Shown here: positions 26,690 through 39,103 of the stretch, one piece after another | How the letters are laid out: each line of letters begins with the position of its first letter | How positions within the stretch are numbered: the stretch's first letter is position 1 | DNA from: Paralvinella palmiformis | Lineage: Eukaryota; Annelida; Polychaeta; Terebellida; Alvinellidae | Direction: 5' to 3' | NCBI GenBank assembly: GCA_025642065.1 | Contig: JAODUP010000093.1 | Coordinates: 802,001-866,000 of the forward strand | DNA length: 64,000 nucleotides | Position numbers and translations under genes: made by a program | The notes under the pieces: model-generated | What the model was told of the DNA's origin: nothing | What the model saw: the letters and a program-made list of their open reading frames with translations, nothing else | Databases searched by the model: none

Positions 26690-27265
26690 GGTTACCAACT
26701 GCAGTCTCGGGTTAGAAACAGCTATTACACAGAGACTGAGACCTGACCATTTCAGCTGAACGATTATGTCTTTCCATAGGATTTAACACAATACTTATCA
26801 GGCTATAACCTAATTATCGAGGGTCACCGATCTTTCAATACACAACATCATGCATAAATGCCAATGTTACAGTAATAGGAATCACCCATTGAATTATAAT
26901 CTATGTGATCATTGATTAAATCCATTCACATCATCATGTCAGATGGCAAAAGTTATACAAAAAATAAATTTGAACTAGACAGACTAGACCATGACAGCCA
27001 TGCAAATCATGCTGAATGTTACTTACTTTAATAGCATATATCTATTGGATGAAGTCTATGCCATTCCTGTTAAATGCAAAATTATGATCTGGAGATCACA
27101 TACACTTAATATAGGTGGAAAATAACCTATATACAGCTTTTCAGTTGGCCACAATACACATAAAGCACCATGCAACACAGTGGTTCTTAGACTTCTAAAC
27201 AAAGACCATAGTGTGAAATTCAACTGCAGATTGGCGCCAGAAGTAACTGAATCAGTCTATTATAT
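26690..27265 (+). repeat. Repeat family A, copy 2
   Basis: Similar to copy 1 in the same orientation across most of its length, with small deletions. Left block GCAGTCTCGGGTTAGAA and the reverse complement of the right block (ACGGTCTCGAGTTAGAA in copy 1) match, suggesting terminal inverted repeats. Lies upstream of UBXN11 on the same strand as copy 1. Confidence 0.7.
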
Positions 27266-27463
27266 CTGTGCAACTGTCGAAAAAAATAAGTTGACTAAAC
27301 TGGCATGAAACTTGCATAGAAATCTGAAGTGGAAGTCAGATGACAATCATACGTACAACCAAAACGATTTCTGGGTGCACTTTAATTCCAAGCAGAAGAA
27401 CAAAATAAGACTTGAAGATGTGCCAAACAGATGATTGTAGCCTCACCAAACAGTGAGTCAATT

Positions 27464-27690
27464 CAATTCTGGAATTGATGGTTAATTCTAATTCCAAGAT
27501 TTGAATTGATTATTTAAAAAAATGGAATTGGAATTTTAAAATTTTGAGTAACTACTCATGGTAAAAAGTAGTAGGTAGAAAAGAGTTTGTAAAAACAGAA
27601 CTGGAATTGATACATTTGGAATTGATAAATTTGATATGGAATTGCCCAAATGGAATTGAAAAATGGAATTGACCCCATGTCTGAGCCTTA
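27464..27690. mobile_element. GGAATTGA-rich MITE
   Basis: Dense in GGAATTGA and its complement, with GTCAATTCAATTC at the left and GAATTGACCCC at the right as loose terminal inverted repeats. No coding. Confidence 0.5.
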
Positions 27691-28299
27691 CTAGTGAAAA
27701 AACTTCAAAATAAATATGTCATCACCATATTCACCATGTAAGAAATCAGATTCCTTCCATATGGCTAACATGACACCATATGCATCATAAAACCATGTAA
27801 TTTATAGATACCAAAACAATTTAACATCATAGGTATTCGTTTGTGAAAGATTCAACTGCTTTTTTCATTTAATCAGATTTCTCCCACATTTAATAACAAT
27901 TAATTAAGTCATCATGCTCAAGTCTGCACTTTCAGTACATGATTACCCTACATATTCTACACTATACTAAAATCTTCATAGGATTTCTGTATTATTTAAT
28001 ATCATAATATTAACATAAAATGAAGGAAAAAACACTGTGATCAAACAAATAAACATGAAAGGGACAAAGAAATCCACCATATAAATAAGACCATGTGCTT
28101 TTATGTGTTATAAACAAAGACAACTGGCCAATCAGGAGAGAGTATTTGAGTCACCATCTCACCAAAATCTCTCGCATCCTTCTTATATTCAGTAAATATT
28201 TTGGCATTTTTTCAGATCAGGAAACTATTGGATAAAACATATCTGTCGTTTATCCTTACCAATTTTCTGCTGAAAATCAGTCCAAAATCCAGCCTACAA

Positions 28300-29780
28300 T
28301 TGTGAAAAGTGTTTTTTAGCGACGGTTGGTGAGGTTTCGGCATGGGGGTTTTAAACTATTATACTTTTTTCCACTGCGAAGAGCTACAAAACAACAATAA
28401 ATGATTCTATGATAAATGAACTAGAGACTACCACATATCTTGCCTCAAAATGGGGTCCAGGCTACCGATTTTTCCAGCCCTGGATCACTGCTATTTTTTC
28501 CCCGCTATATCTGTATCAGAAAACATTGTAGGAAAGAGAGGATCTCCTGCATAGGTAAAACACATCACCCCATAAAATCCAGGGCTGCCTTGGAAAAAAT
28601 GCACCATTCCAATTTGCTGGTGCAGCAAAGACTTTCAAGCCATGTGGTCTAGAGCAACTGCCATGTGATGAGGACCACAGAGGCTGTGCTGAACAAGCAA
28701 CAGCCTGGGAATACTCCCGAAATACAAGCATGCAAGCCATGTGATACAGTGTGTGGCTAAGACAGTGTCAGAACTGCACCATATGGAACTATTATGGGAA
28801 AAGGCAGAGTTATCATAGTTTTCAGAGTACAGGCATAATGGCATAATGAAGAACAGTCTCCTATATAGTAAAAAGATCCATAGAACTAGTACCAAGCATT
28901 GTAAATGAGAATCTGTTTTATCTGAAAAATTGAAAGAAATTTGAAAATATTTCTCTCAGAAGAAACAAATGAAGTACAAACATAATGATAAAGGATATGG
29001 TAATGGTTATTTGTTGACCACAGGTGAAACTAACTATATTATTATTATTTTAAAATAGCACATTTTTACCCAGTTAGTTATCAAACGTGCTTCACAATCT
29101 GGATATATGTCAAATATTAAATTTAAACTTTATAATTTTCCAAATATTTAATAAATAAAGATATAGTATACAGGTACTTGGTCATTACTATATTTTATGC
29201 TTCTTGATCAAGGAATTGACTGTGATAGACCTAGAGCATTAAAAGTTATGACCCATTTGTGGAAAAGATACTATGAAAAAGCATTGTAGTTTTTTCCAGT
29301 TAAATTCTATCTAAGTTTAACTGATATTTCCCAGGTTTGTGAATGCAGCCTGGATTTAGATATATTAGCTACTAATCAATTATCGGTGCATCTATGATAG
29401 TATATGGATTAACTGGATCCCCTTATTTAACCTTAGGCTGTTGTTACATATCCAACATCAGAATCTTCTTTGATGATAATAAAGGTCTGAGCCCTCTATG
29501 CATGTGAACCAAGTTTGATTGTTTATGGTACTCTGATGCAGGGCATCGGAATTGTGATTGTTGGTGATAAATATCCGAGCATTCAGCATCGGAACCATAT
29601 ATGTTCATCGGTGTTATTATAAATCTGAGGAATTTCGTGATCATACTTCATTTTCCATCGGCTTGCATCAGTGTCAGTACAGAAGCATAGTTGTAACTAC
29701 TGCTACAAGTGTTTAATAAAGATATTAGATTAAGTTGATTAATAGGCATTATAATCAGGTTCAAAAGAAAATCTGAAATT
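28300..29780. other. Intergenic, nothing recognised
   Basis: Slightly less AT-rich. Overlapping open frames of 70-86 codons on both strands at 28440-28895 have no recognisable domain and no splice context. I see no repeat signature. Confidence 0.4.
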
Positions 29781-29799
29781 TATAAGAAATGCATTATTT

Positions 29800-29964
29800 C
29801 ATGGTTCCCACAGCCAAGAAACTATTATTTTCCAGGACAATTTGTTCTAAGTAGATTTTCCCAAAGGCAGTATTTTTCTAGATTTCCAGATTTTGTCAAA
29901 TTCAAGGATCTTTTCATGAAATGGAAAATAAATTTGTTATTTCCCAGGACCTGTGGGAACCCTG
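29800..29964. mobile_element. Short hAT-like MITE
   Basis: Left end CATGGTTCCCACAG and right end CTGTGGGAACCCTG are inverted repeats (one mismatch), and the interior holds TTCCAGGA/TTCCCAGGA motifs. These are features of a common family of tiny non-autonomous hAT elements. No coding; no clean 8-bp duplication remains. Confidence 0.7.
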
Positions 29965-30638
29965 ATCATCCATAAAGCTGCACAGTTATTTTATCTTCTA
30001 TTTCTTTGATTTTTGTTTGTACCTCTTCAAAAATATTAAAAAAACCATCTCATACTTTCAACCTAAATGTAACTACTACGTGTTTGGCAGCCATATTTGA
30101 GTGGAAAGAAGAGCAAGGAATAATTGGAGCATGTGCATTGAGTGCTCAGACCTATAACGCTGAAGTACAAGGTTCTGATGCTCGGATACGTAACCACTTT
30201 GTAGTTTGTTAACCTTAAACATCTAAGTTATAGGATTATTTTCATTTTGATTCATAATATTATTTCAAATTAATATAATTATTAATATCAGTATATTCAT
30301 ACTGTATACTCATAATGTATTATCATAATTATGATATAAACTATAAAATCATACTAGATCTATTACTATAGTATTGAAGTATAGTATATACCAATCCTAA
30401 TCTCCAAATGAAATCATCAAGACTCCAACAAAAATAAGGGACAGATTGTTGCCAATGATTTGTTTATCTATCCCACAAGTCAGTCAGTATCTGAATCACC
30501 TAGAGATCTAGACCGACCTGAGACCGAATCCTTAGGCTAAGCTTTAGACAGGAATATGTTGGCTGGGCGATAATGAGGTCATTACCATTAGATATTATCA
30601 ACTGCCAAAACAGAAGTGAACTTGATCCCTAGACTTAC

Positions 30639-30840
30639 TAGTTTAAAACATTTATCCTGTATTGCATTTATTGTTGATCCAATAACAAAATGTTAAAATC
30701 CACCAAAGACAGAAATAGTCCTAATGCTAATATAAAATGATGTTTTAGACTTAAGTCAACGCCATATTACCGGAAATGTAAACTACGCGTAACGAAGTAC
30801 TAACAGCCAATCAAATAACGTGAACTATGACTTGACCCAT
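30639..30840 (-). promoter_or_regulatory. Candidate promoter and first non-coding exon of UBXN11
   Basis: Read on the minus strand this holds a CCAAT-type box (TGATTGGCTG, 30808-30817), an ETS-like ATTTCCGGTAATATGGCG (ETS plus YY1-like) about 40 bases further, and then a good donor GTAAGT at 30638-30633. Because the ATG exon of UBXN11 has an acceptor upstream of the start codon, a non-coding first exon is needed, and this is the best-looking place. Position and sense fit, but transcription is not shown. Confidence 0.35.
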
Positions 30841-31062
30841 ATATCAATAAGACCGGGAAATCGATATATAACTCATACATAATTACGCATGTTGCAGATA
30901 ACAAAGGATAACTCTACATTTCTTTCTTGTGGTGCTACAGCTATGCAAACAAATACAGTACTTTAAAATTTAATTCAATAATATATTATATTGGGATATT
31001 TAAATGTTAGATCAGTCGAATAGAGTTATAATCAAACCATATGGTAACGTTAGACATTCTAT

Positions 31063-31104
31063 GCAACCTGATGAAGACTTGAATAGGTCGAAACCGGTCG
31101 TTGC
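31063..31104 (+). ncRNA. Hammerhead-ribozyme-like motif (type I, minimal)
   Basis: In order: GCAAC (31063-31067), the core CTGATGA (31068-31074), a short stem GAC/GTC closed by an 8-base loop (31076-31089), the core GAAA (31090-31093), a tiny stem III (A-C...G-T, 31093-31098), cleavage-site C (31099), then GTTGC (31100-31104), which pairs perfectly with the first GCAAC to close stem I. This is the minimal hammerhead layout known from Penelope-like elements and retrozymes. One extra A (31075) separates the core from stem II, so activity is uncertain. No reverse transcriptase of Penelope type was found beside it. Confidence 0.5.
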
Positions 31105-31490
31105 TATTGGGTTGAGTCGTGTTGTATCGCTGCTATTAGTATTGATCTGAATTTATTCTGATTTATGCTTATATTGTTCATATACTATTCATAGCTGTGT
31201 ACTAATATTTTACTTTTCCATTTTAGGCTTAATCTTTATTGATGAATTCTTGTCCGTAGTGTTCGGCACAAAGCCTGGTTTTGTTTCAATCATAGTTTCT
31301 TGTTTATATTTAGATTATCCTGTTCTGGATTATTTGAGAATTTGTTTTTTTCTTTCACTTTTCTCTAATTATAACGGTAATTAATTATACATGCAATTTA
31401 ATATTTAAAAAAAATCAGTTTGGAGTTATAATTGTTGTTTGAATGAAAGTATAACACCTGTGTCAGTGCCTTAAATATCTTTATAAAAAA

Positions 31491-31666
<176 letters not shown>

Positions 31667-32019
31667 GCAGAAGCCATTCTAAGCTGGGTAGAATGTTTTA
31701 AAAACACACGATAGAGCGTATTTTAACCTAATTCGTACTACCAGAACATCGAATCTGACGCTTAACATCGCATCTAAGTATATTAACATCGCGTCTAAGG
31801 ATAGTAACATTGCATCTAAGAATATATTAACATCGCATCTAAGGATATTCTAAAACTTCAATAGGCTCAGAACTTCTTATATAGCTATATATAGTATTAT
31901 AAGGTTGTCACACGGTCTCGATCCTCGGTTTTCTTATTCTGTGCCACTCGTGAAATATCTTCATTGGCTCCCTGTTCAATAATAATAATAATTACAATAA
32001 TAATTACAAACTTCAAAAT

Positions 32020-32350
32020 TTTCCACGTTTCTCTACCACCGGCTCAGTTCTTGGTCCTCTGGTTTTCACAATGTATATATGTCATCTTAAGATAATTGCG
32101 CAGCGATATAGGGTTAAATATCACTTGTATGCTGATGACACACAACTGTAAATATCACTGGATCCTGACAATGAGTTAAATTCCTCTTCTTCATTGAAGA
32201 ATTTAGAATATTGTATTGCTGATATTCGGCTATGGATGACTCAAAATCTTCTAATACTAAATGATAATAAAACAAATATTAAATATTTGGCACAACCACA
32301 TTGTGTTAAATCCCTAAAGACACCAGCATTACAGATGGGTGCATCCTCGA
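32020..32350 (+). mobile_element. LINE reverse-transcriptase fragment (CR1/L2-like)
   Basis: Plus-strand translation gives GSVLGPLVFTMYICHL, then YHLYADDTQL (the catalytic YADD box), then SLKNLEYCIADIRLWMTQN. A stop follows the YADD box and the ends are lost, so it is a dead relic. It is the same family as the longer copy at 33560-35130. Confidence 0.85.
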
Positions 32351-32784
32351 GACTTGCATGGTAGTGATCTAACTACATGTAAGAGTCCTTTATTGCGATG
32401 GAAGATTATACTGATTTAAACAAAATTCGTAAATAATACATTATATTTTACTTTAAATTGACCATGTTAGCTGATGTGTAGATCTCTCAGTATAGAAATA
32501 TAGAACTGTATGAAATTCTTCTTTAGTAGAAAAAGTGCTACGCCATCAACTTCGGCTATGACGGATTAGAATTGTGGTTTGAGACGGACTTCTGCAAGAA
32601 CAATTAACATATTTCATAGCAAATGATTCTTTTTTGTGGGAAATGAAGCTATCATTCATTGGGAAAATAACTCTTCAAATTCAGAATAAATGAAAACATT
32701 TACATGGTCCAATATTTTCTATGAAACATTTGAAATGCTGCTGTCTTACAGCTAGTTGTGCATTATGTTTGCATGGTAGACCAC

Positions 32785-32930
32785 AGGGGCCAAGTGGGTA
32801 ATGAGGTGAAGTTAAAGATACGATACATCTTCAGACATGGGTGGCTGGGATTGGAACCAGAGTCCTTGATGGAGAACCATGACAAACCGCAATACAAGTT
32901 AGACAACGGAGATGTATACTCGACATAAAA
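32785..32930 (-). mobile_element. SINE fragment
   Basis: Shares the TAATGAGGTGAAGTTAAAGAT body and the CATCTTCAGA junction with the other copies; a B-box-like GGTTCCAATCC lies on the minus strand near 32850. Confidence 0.55.
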
Positions 32931-32994
32931 TGAAATTGGGCTGAAATGATACAATTTATCGTGGAATTAATTCTAAACAAATCTAGAATTTGGT

Positions 32995-33095
32995 ATAGCT
33001 AAATTACAATGGTGACACTGTCAGGATTCGAACTTCAGCACGCCAATACTATATGAAAGGAGTAAAGTAACCTACCAACTTCGCCATTGAATTAT
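32995..33095 (-). mobile_element. tRNA-like SINE head
   Basis: On the minus strand an A-box-like TGGCGAAGTTGGT and a good B-box GTTCGAATCC are spaced as in a tRNA. The cloverleaf cannot be closed well, so I read it as a SINE head or tRNA pseudogene, not a working tRNA. Confidence 0.5.
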
Positions 33096-33559
33096 GGATA
33101 TAGTAATGTTTACATTGTACAATTTATATAATGGATACTGAGTACTAGACTGTGTCAAATAGTTTCATGGCTTAAAGGGGTATAGGATTTTTGAAAATGT
33201 CTTTTTGTGAATAAAACAATATGAACAATTAATTATTTGATTACAACCATTAGTTAATTACAATACATCAATATAGCAAAAGATATTGTGAATGACTGTA
33301 GACCAGGCTCAGTGTGTATGTTCATTATGAAATTTCTAGCTTAATAAAGTTCAATTTAAAATACCTTTGCCTCTGCCAAATCAGAATTTTATGGAAAAAA
33401 GATCAAAGCATGCAAAGAAAATCGAAGTAATGTTTTCTGTATTGTTATTAACGTACCCCATAAAGTCGGTCTGCCGTCGTAAATACTATTAACTCATACA
33501 AATGAGTGGTCCATTGTTTAAATAACTTCTATCAAAAGATATTAAAGTGTACATAATGT

Positions 33560-35130
33560 GTTCCTCTCCAGCGCTTTATCACAGAGTGTATCATTGCATG
33601 AGAGTCCTGCATGAAGGATGTATTTGAGCCTCTAACAGAGACATGTATTGGTCAGTTGCCGAAAAGGTCATTTAATGCAGTTTGCAGTTGATCCTAGATC
33701 TATAAAGAAAGAAAGAGTGTCAGAATGTTCTGATAAGCCCAATTACAAAGATAGTTAATCAAGCATTATTCCTGGATGCTTTCACAAGATCCACGAAAGC
33801 TGTCATTGTAAAACTATTAATGAAAGGATAAACAATTTGGACGTTAGTCTTCTAAAATAATATAGACCTTTCCAAATTTTAAATTTGTATTTAAAATTTT
33901 AGAAAGGACAGATGATTTCCATCTAAAGAAAAATTTATTCAATAATAACCTTAATGAATCACGAGAGTCTACATATAAAAGTGATCACAGCTCTAAAACA
34001 ACCTTGGTTCGGGAAAAAATTATATTATGATGCCAATTGATCAATGCAATCCTGTATTACTTGTTCTTCTGAACTTGTATGCTGCATTTAATACAATTCG
34101 CAATAAGATACTTTTATCTAGGTTGCAATACATGTTTTGTCTATCAGGTAAAGTACTTCAATAGTTTCAGTCCTATTTTGAACAATGTTCCCGGAGAATG
34201 CCTGTTAATGGTATTTTGCCTTATGTTCTTTCACTGTTATCTGGCATCTCAAAGCGTCCTCTTGGGATCAACGCGCAGTGATATGACATTAAATGTCACT
34301 TGTATGCTGATGACACACACCTGTATATATATATATATATATATATATATCAGTGGATCCTGATGATAAGTTAATTTGTTCCTTTTCCTTGAAGAATTTA
34401 GAACATTGTATTATTTCTGATATTCGGCAATGGATGACTCAAAATTAACTCAAATTAAATTGTGACAAAACAAGTATTATCTATTTGGCTTCACCACATT
34501 ATGTTAAATTCCTAGAAATGCCTGCATTACAGATTGGTGATTTTAGAAATATATGGGTTCTTTTTGATAAATGTAATAATAAGTATGAACATGTCGTATC
34601 AGTATGTCCAGCAGCATACTACAGCATTAAGAACATCCACTGTCCAAAAGCATTCTTGGCACAAGAAATACTTGATTGTATGATCCATGTATTTATTACA
34701 TCTCGTACAGAGTAGAGTAATTCCCTTTTGTCTGGCATATCTAATTATAATATCAATCAACTTCAGCGAATTCATAATGGTGAAGCTTACATATAGACAA
34801 ATACTCGAAAATATTATCATATCATCTCAATTCTTCAAAACCTACTTTCGTTATTTGTTAGACAATGTATTCGTTTCATGATTTTACTAATAATTAATAC
34901 ATCTATCAATGACACGAAACATGAATACCTGTGTGGACACGTGTTCATTAGACAGCAATGCAGGAACCTGTGTCTCAGCTCAATTCATATGGTGATTGTC
35001 CTCTTAGTGCCGCAGCCACCACTTTATAGAATAGGTTGTCGGTGGATATGAGAAATGCGTCGTCTCTTTACAAGTTTTACCCTGTTCTTAAATTTCACCT
35101 GTTCAATGTTGCTTTCACCGATGAATACTG
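33560..35130 (+). mobile_element. LINE ORF2 relic (CR1/L2-like), C-terminal two thirds
   Basis: Across broken frames the plus strand follows a CR1-superfamily reverse transcriptase. In order: ISPITKIVNQALFLDAF, AVIVKLLMKG, a YRP block, a region reading LLNLYAAFNTI-like, then CHLYADDTHLY, SLKNLEHCIISDIRQWMTQN, YSIKNIHCPKAF, LQRIHNGEA, SYGDC-like and MRNASSLYKF, then HLFNVAF. A (TA)n tract expanded directly after the YADD box. Many stops and frameshifts; no function expected. Confidence 0.82.
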
Positions 35131-35878
35131 TTTATCATCAGATTTCTTATTGGATATTATACATAAATATCTACATCTTATTTGGGGTACTATTGAACAT
35201 TATTATTATTATTATCATCATCATCATATTCCCTTAGAATCTGTACAACAATTAAAAGAAAACCGTGTAACACAGACGCAACGCATTCTGTGTAAAAAAA
35301 AGTTGCTCGGATATTATCAATTTTTTTTCAATGTTATCACTGACATGGAAAATGGTTAGTTTGGGTCACGTGGTGTCACGTCAGCCATTACGCATCGATA
35401 CACTTTTCACGAGAATTTTGGACACGATCTCTTTTGAGGCATAAACTATAGATATTAACTGCGCGAAAACATAGCAATACAATACAGTTGTTTTTCGTTC
35501 ATTATGATTTGATTTCATACTTTGCCTGATTCTTCCGATTTCAGCGAAATCATCAATTTTGATGGCTGGCTTAGCCATCATCGCAATATATCATCACGAT
35601 CATTCAATGGAATTGGTCAAATATTAATCAAATATTAATCAAATACTAATCAAATATTAATCAAATACACAATCCGTTGTGTCATTGTTTAATGGACAAG
35701 AAGTTGAGGGTTAGCATCTCTCTAAAGTTACATTTCCAGATAAATTATATCCCACTATCGATATTTGTAATTACGTAACTCATATTGACTTTTAACTTAG
35801 CATCCTGTTAGTAAATGAAAATATTTATTGGTCGTACACACAGGTGCGTATATTATTATCTCTTTACATACATACGCA

Positions 35879-35915
<37 letters not shown>

Positions 35916-36400
35916 AAAATGGAAGCAGTCTCGAATGTTGAAATATGCATACAAATATATTTATACTGCTATACTTATTCATGTTTCATATGCGAGTACG
36001 CGAACGCACGCACGAACACACAAAAATTGGCTTAATATTTACAATATTTACGTTTATATGTTATTTACTTGATATATTTATAATTAATAACAAGTAACCA
36101 GGACATTTACATGTAGGTCCATCGATATAAAAGCTCATTTTTCCACAAAGAAGCAAGCTCACAATAGTTCTATAGATATATCTAAGGTATCTGTTAAATT
36201 TTGATCAGATATTAACATACGCGCGAGTGTGTGTGTGTGTGTGTGTGCGTGCGTGGTGTGTGTGTGTGTGTGTGTGTGTGTGCTAAAGACTTATCAACCG
36301 TGAAGATTTCTGTACACAGATCATTTTTCAATTCCTGGTTTCTTATTATCTTCAAGGTCGTACACGCTTTTTAAATAAAATAGGAAACAAAATATGATAG
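35131..36400. other. Intergenic, upstream of the plus-strand gene
   Basis: Contains a run of five copies of an ATCAAATATTA unit at 35617-35667, (TA)n at 35882-35912 and (TG)n at 36225-36281. Otherwise nothing recognised. Confidence 0.5.
36225..36281. repeat. (TG)n microsatellite
   Basis: TG tract interrupted once by GCGTGCGTGG. Confidence 0.95.
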
Positions 36401-36479
36401 AAACGAATAAGACGTCATCTTATTGAGTTGCTGTAGAGACCATGAAGCTAATATGGCTGTCTCTCTATGGATGTCTACA

Positions 36480-36927
36480 TTATTCATGTACTCGCCCGGA
36501 CGAATGGATCCAAAATGGGGGGAGGGGGGGGGAGTTGTGTATGGCAGGCGGATCGGAGGGGTGGAGTTTGGTGGCACTCGAAGCCTTAAATTAACCGGCC
36601 AAGCAGCCTCGATTGCTCCAACCGTACACCCCCCACCCCGTGCTGGAGGCGGTCTTCTCAGTTTGGCAGCACTCATCCGGAGCGATATACCTTTGTTCGG
36701 TTCGACAACACGGAGGTGAGGGATCTCGGTTTGGAACAATTGTCTAGGCGTGGTACAACACGCAGTCTCTCTCACGGCGCTGTCAAGGACACACTAATTC
36801 GGCGACACACATCAACAGACGGAGTGTGGCTCATAGTTATCATTGGATGAAATCAGCCTAAACATTTTAAGAATTCATTCGGGCTGCCGAGGTGTCACAC
36901 TGAGTCTTCAATTGTCGTCCTCGCGAG
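36480..36927 (+). promoter_or_regulatory. GC-rich promoter/5' UTR region
   Basis: This is the most GC-rich stretch of the window, with G-runs at 36517-36533, C-runs at 36631-36645 and many CpGs. It lies just upstream of the start codon at 36928. Open frames on both strands here (98 and 134 codons) are side effects of the base composition. I read it as promoter plus 5' untranslated sequence; the exact start site is not visible. Confidence 0.5.
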
Positions 36928-37394
36928 ATGGAAAGTCACTGGGTCGTCGCTTTGTTCATGGTCTCTATTTTGGCCGTGATGTATACTTCTGTGTTATCCG
37001 ATACAACACAGTCTACTGCTGCTACTGCCACTACTTATCACAGCCTTAATGCAACTACACAGGTAAGTCAGTCTGATATACCATGCCACTGATATAATGA
37101 TCACATTGCCGACCTTCCGGTTTTTAGATCGAATCTCATAGTTACCTGTACCTGTGAGTTGTTTCATCCATCAGTAAAAAGCTCCGGTCTAATATGTTGG
37201 TGTATGCCATCGTATCAATCAATCATGGGATATGTAATAAGGCATTTTAGAATAGAATAATACAGAAAAATAATTGAATAAAAATTACAATAATTCTTTA
37301 TATTATTTTAAGCAATTATATGTACATGTTATTATACCTGCACGTTACAATCACCAACATACTTTCAGTACCATTTTAGTTCACTAGCAATATG

Positions 37395-37425
<31 letters not shown>

Positions 37426-37833
37426 GACTATAGATCATAAAAATAGGCAATAAAGTTAAGACAGAAAACAATTATGTAAAATATAATGTGTTACTGACAA
37501 TGAGTGTTAATATAATATGGCGATATAAATATTGTATCTGCTAGGGTTGCCTTAGATGTGTTTGGATATTATCTGTTAGCATACAATATTTAAGTACGAA
37601 AATAGCATTATATCTATATATTCTGTGGAGGTTATTTTTATCACTAGCTCTTAACATAGACTTACCATCATAAACATGGTACAACTCCCATAAACAGAGT
37701 GAAAATTAAATGATATCAGCGGAAGATTGCTTATAAATTAATTGGCTAGACGTCAGTCTTATGCTCGCAATCCGTGATACATACACAGGCACACCCGCGC
37801 GCGCCGCGCACACACGCAAACACCAATTCTTTG

Positions 37834-37873
<40 letters not shown>

Positions 37874-38381
37874 CATGTTAATAGCATCCCATGAAAACAT
37901 ATTGGAATGTGAATTTATCAATTATTCATCTATTTGTCTATCGATGAATATCTGTCTTCTAAAGAATTCACTAACTACTGAGTAACACACAAAGAAACAA
38001 CATTTAATTAGAGAGAGGATTTGTGTGTGTGTTTTAGCTGTGTATAATAAGGCACAGGCACAGAGATTCTCGAACCGTGAATTCAAACTCTGGACGTTTC
38101 TTCAGGGGACTGAATCCAGAGTGGCGACTTTTCTTGCTGAGACATGTGTAATGTCTCACCAGTCCCTAAGCCGCCAAGCAAAATCAAAATACGAATCACC
38201 TACAGCCGTGGAGTTTGGGAGTAAAACACCCAAGTCAGATCACGGCAGTAGTGAGAATGTTTAGCTTAATTATCTAAGCAGCCTTATTTATAGCTATTTT
38301 TCAATTGCTGTATCTTTCTTCAAAGCAATACTATATAAACTATATAACCCAATTGTTACCGTGTGTGTGTGTGTGTGTGTG

Positions 38382-38421
<40 letters not shown>

Positions 38422-38928
38422 CGAAAAAATCATTAACTCTACCCAGGAAAACAAGGAAGCACACGCTTCATGAATATTTATGAAAGGCCATTCCTTTGTT
38501 TTGATCGGCAAACAATACGGACGTATTTAATCAGCACGGTTCATTAACCAAAGCGCCTTTAGCTGTTACAGCAACCAGATGAGGTGATTAATGCTAAACG
38601 ACTGATAACCAGTAATTTATCTTAGATATACTTTAAGCGATAGTCTATTGCGATAATTGGCCCGTTTATTCTGGGAATGCCGCCAGAGCATGGCCTTAGG
38701 GGGGTTTGACATAAGCTGTCCCTGGGGTAGACTTTGACGGCTCGCAGAATTCAGTCTGAATAAATCGTTCGAGAAAGTTGATTTCAAACCCTGATCAAAG
38801 AATAAATAAATTACGATAGTCTGTAGGAATGACGGAATGCTCTGTAACTAATCTTACGTGCTTTGTTGGCAGTGATAAAATATTGAAAGTACGGTAATTC
38901 GTGATTATGTGATGTGCAAGTTGTTTTG

Positions 38929-38973
<45 letters not shown>

Positions 38974-39037
38974 AACTATCATGATATTTATATACATTCG
39001 GATGGATTGAGTACAATATATCTGGACAACTGGTTCG

Positions 39038-39103
<66 letters not shown>

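Noticed and set aside
28440..28895. Overlapping frames of 70-86 codons on both strands
   Set aside because: Mutually overlapping, no domain, no splice context.
32995..33095. Possible functional tRNA on the minus strand
   Set aside because: A- and B-box strings are good, but acceptor and anticodon stems do not pair; a SINE head or tRNA relic explains it.
36371..36775. Overlapping 134- and 98-codon frames on opposite strands
   Set aside because: They come from the GC-rich composition, which removes stop codons. No motif, and they lie in the likely 5' region of the gene at 36928.
38025..38264. 79-codon open frame in the large plus-strand intron
   Set aside because: No known motif and no clear acceptor/donor pair that would place it as an exon in phase 0 between the two coding exons.
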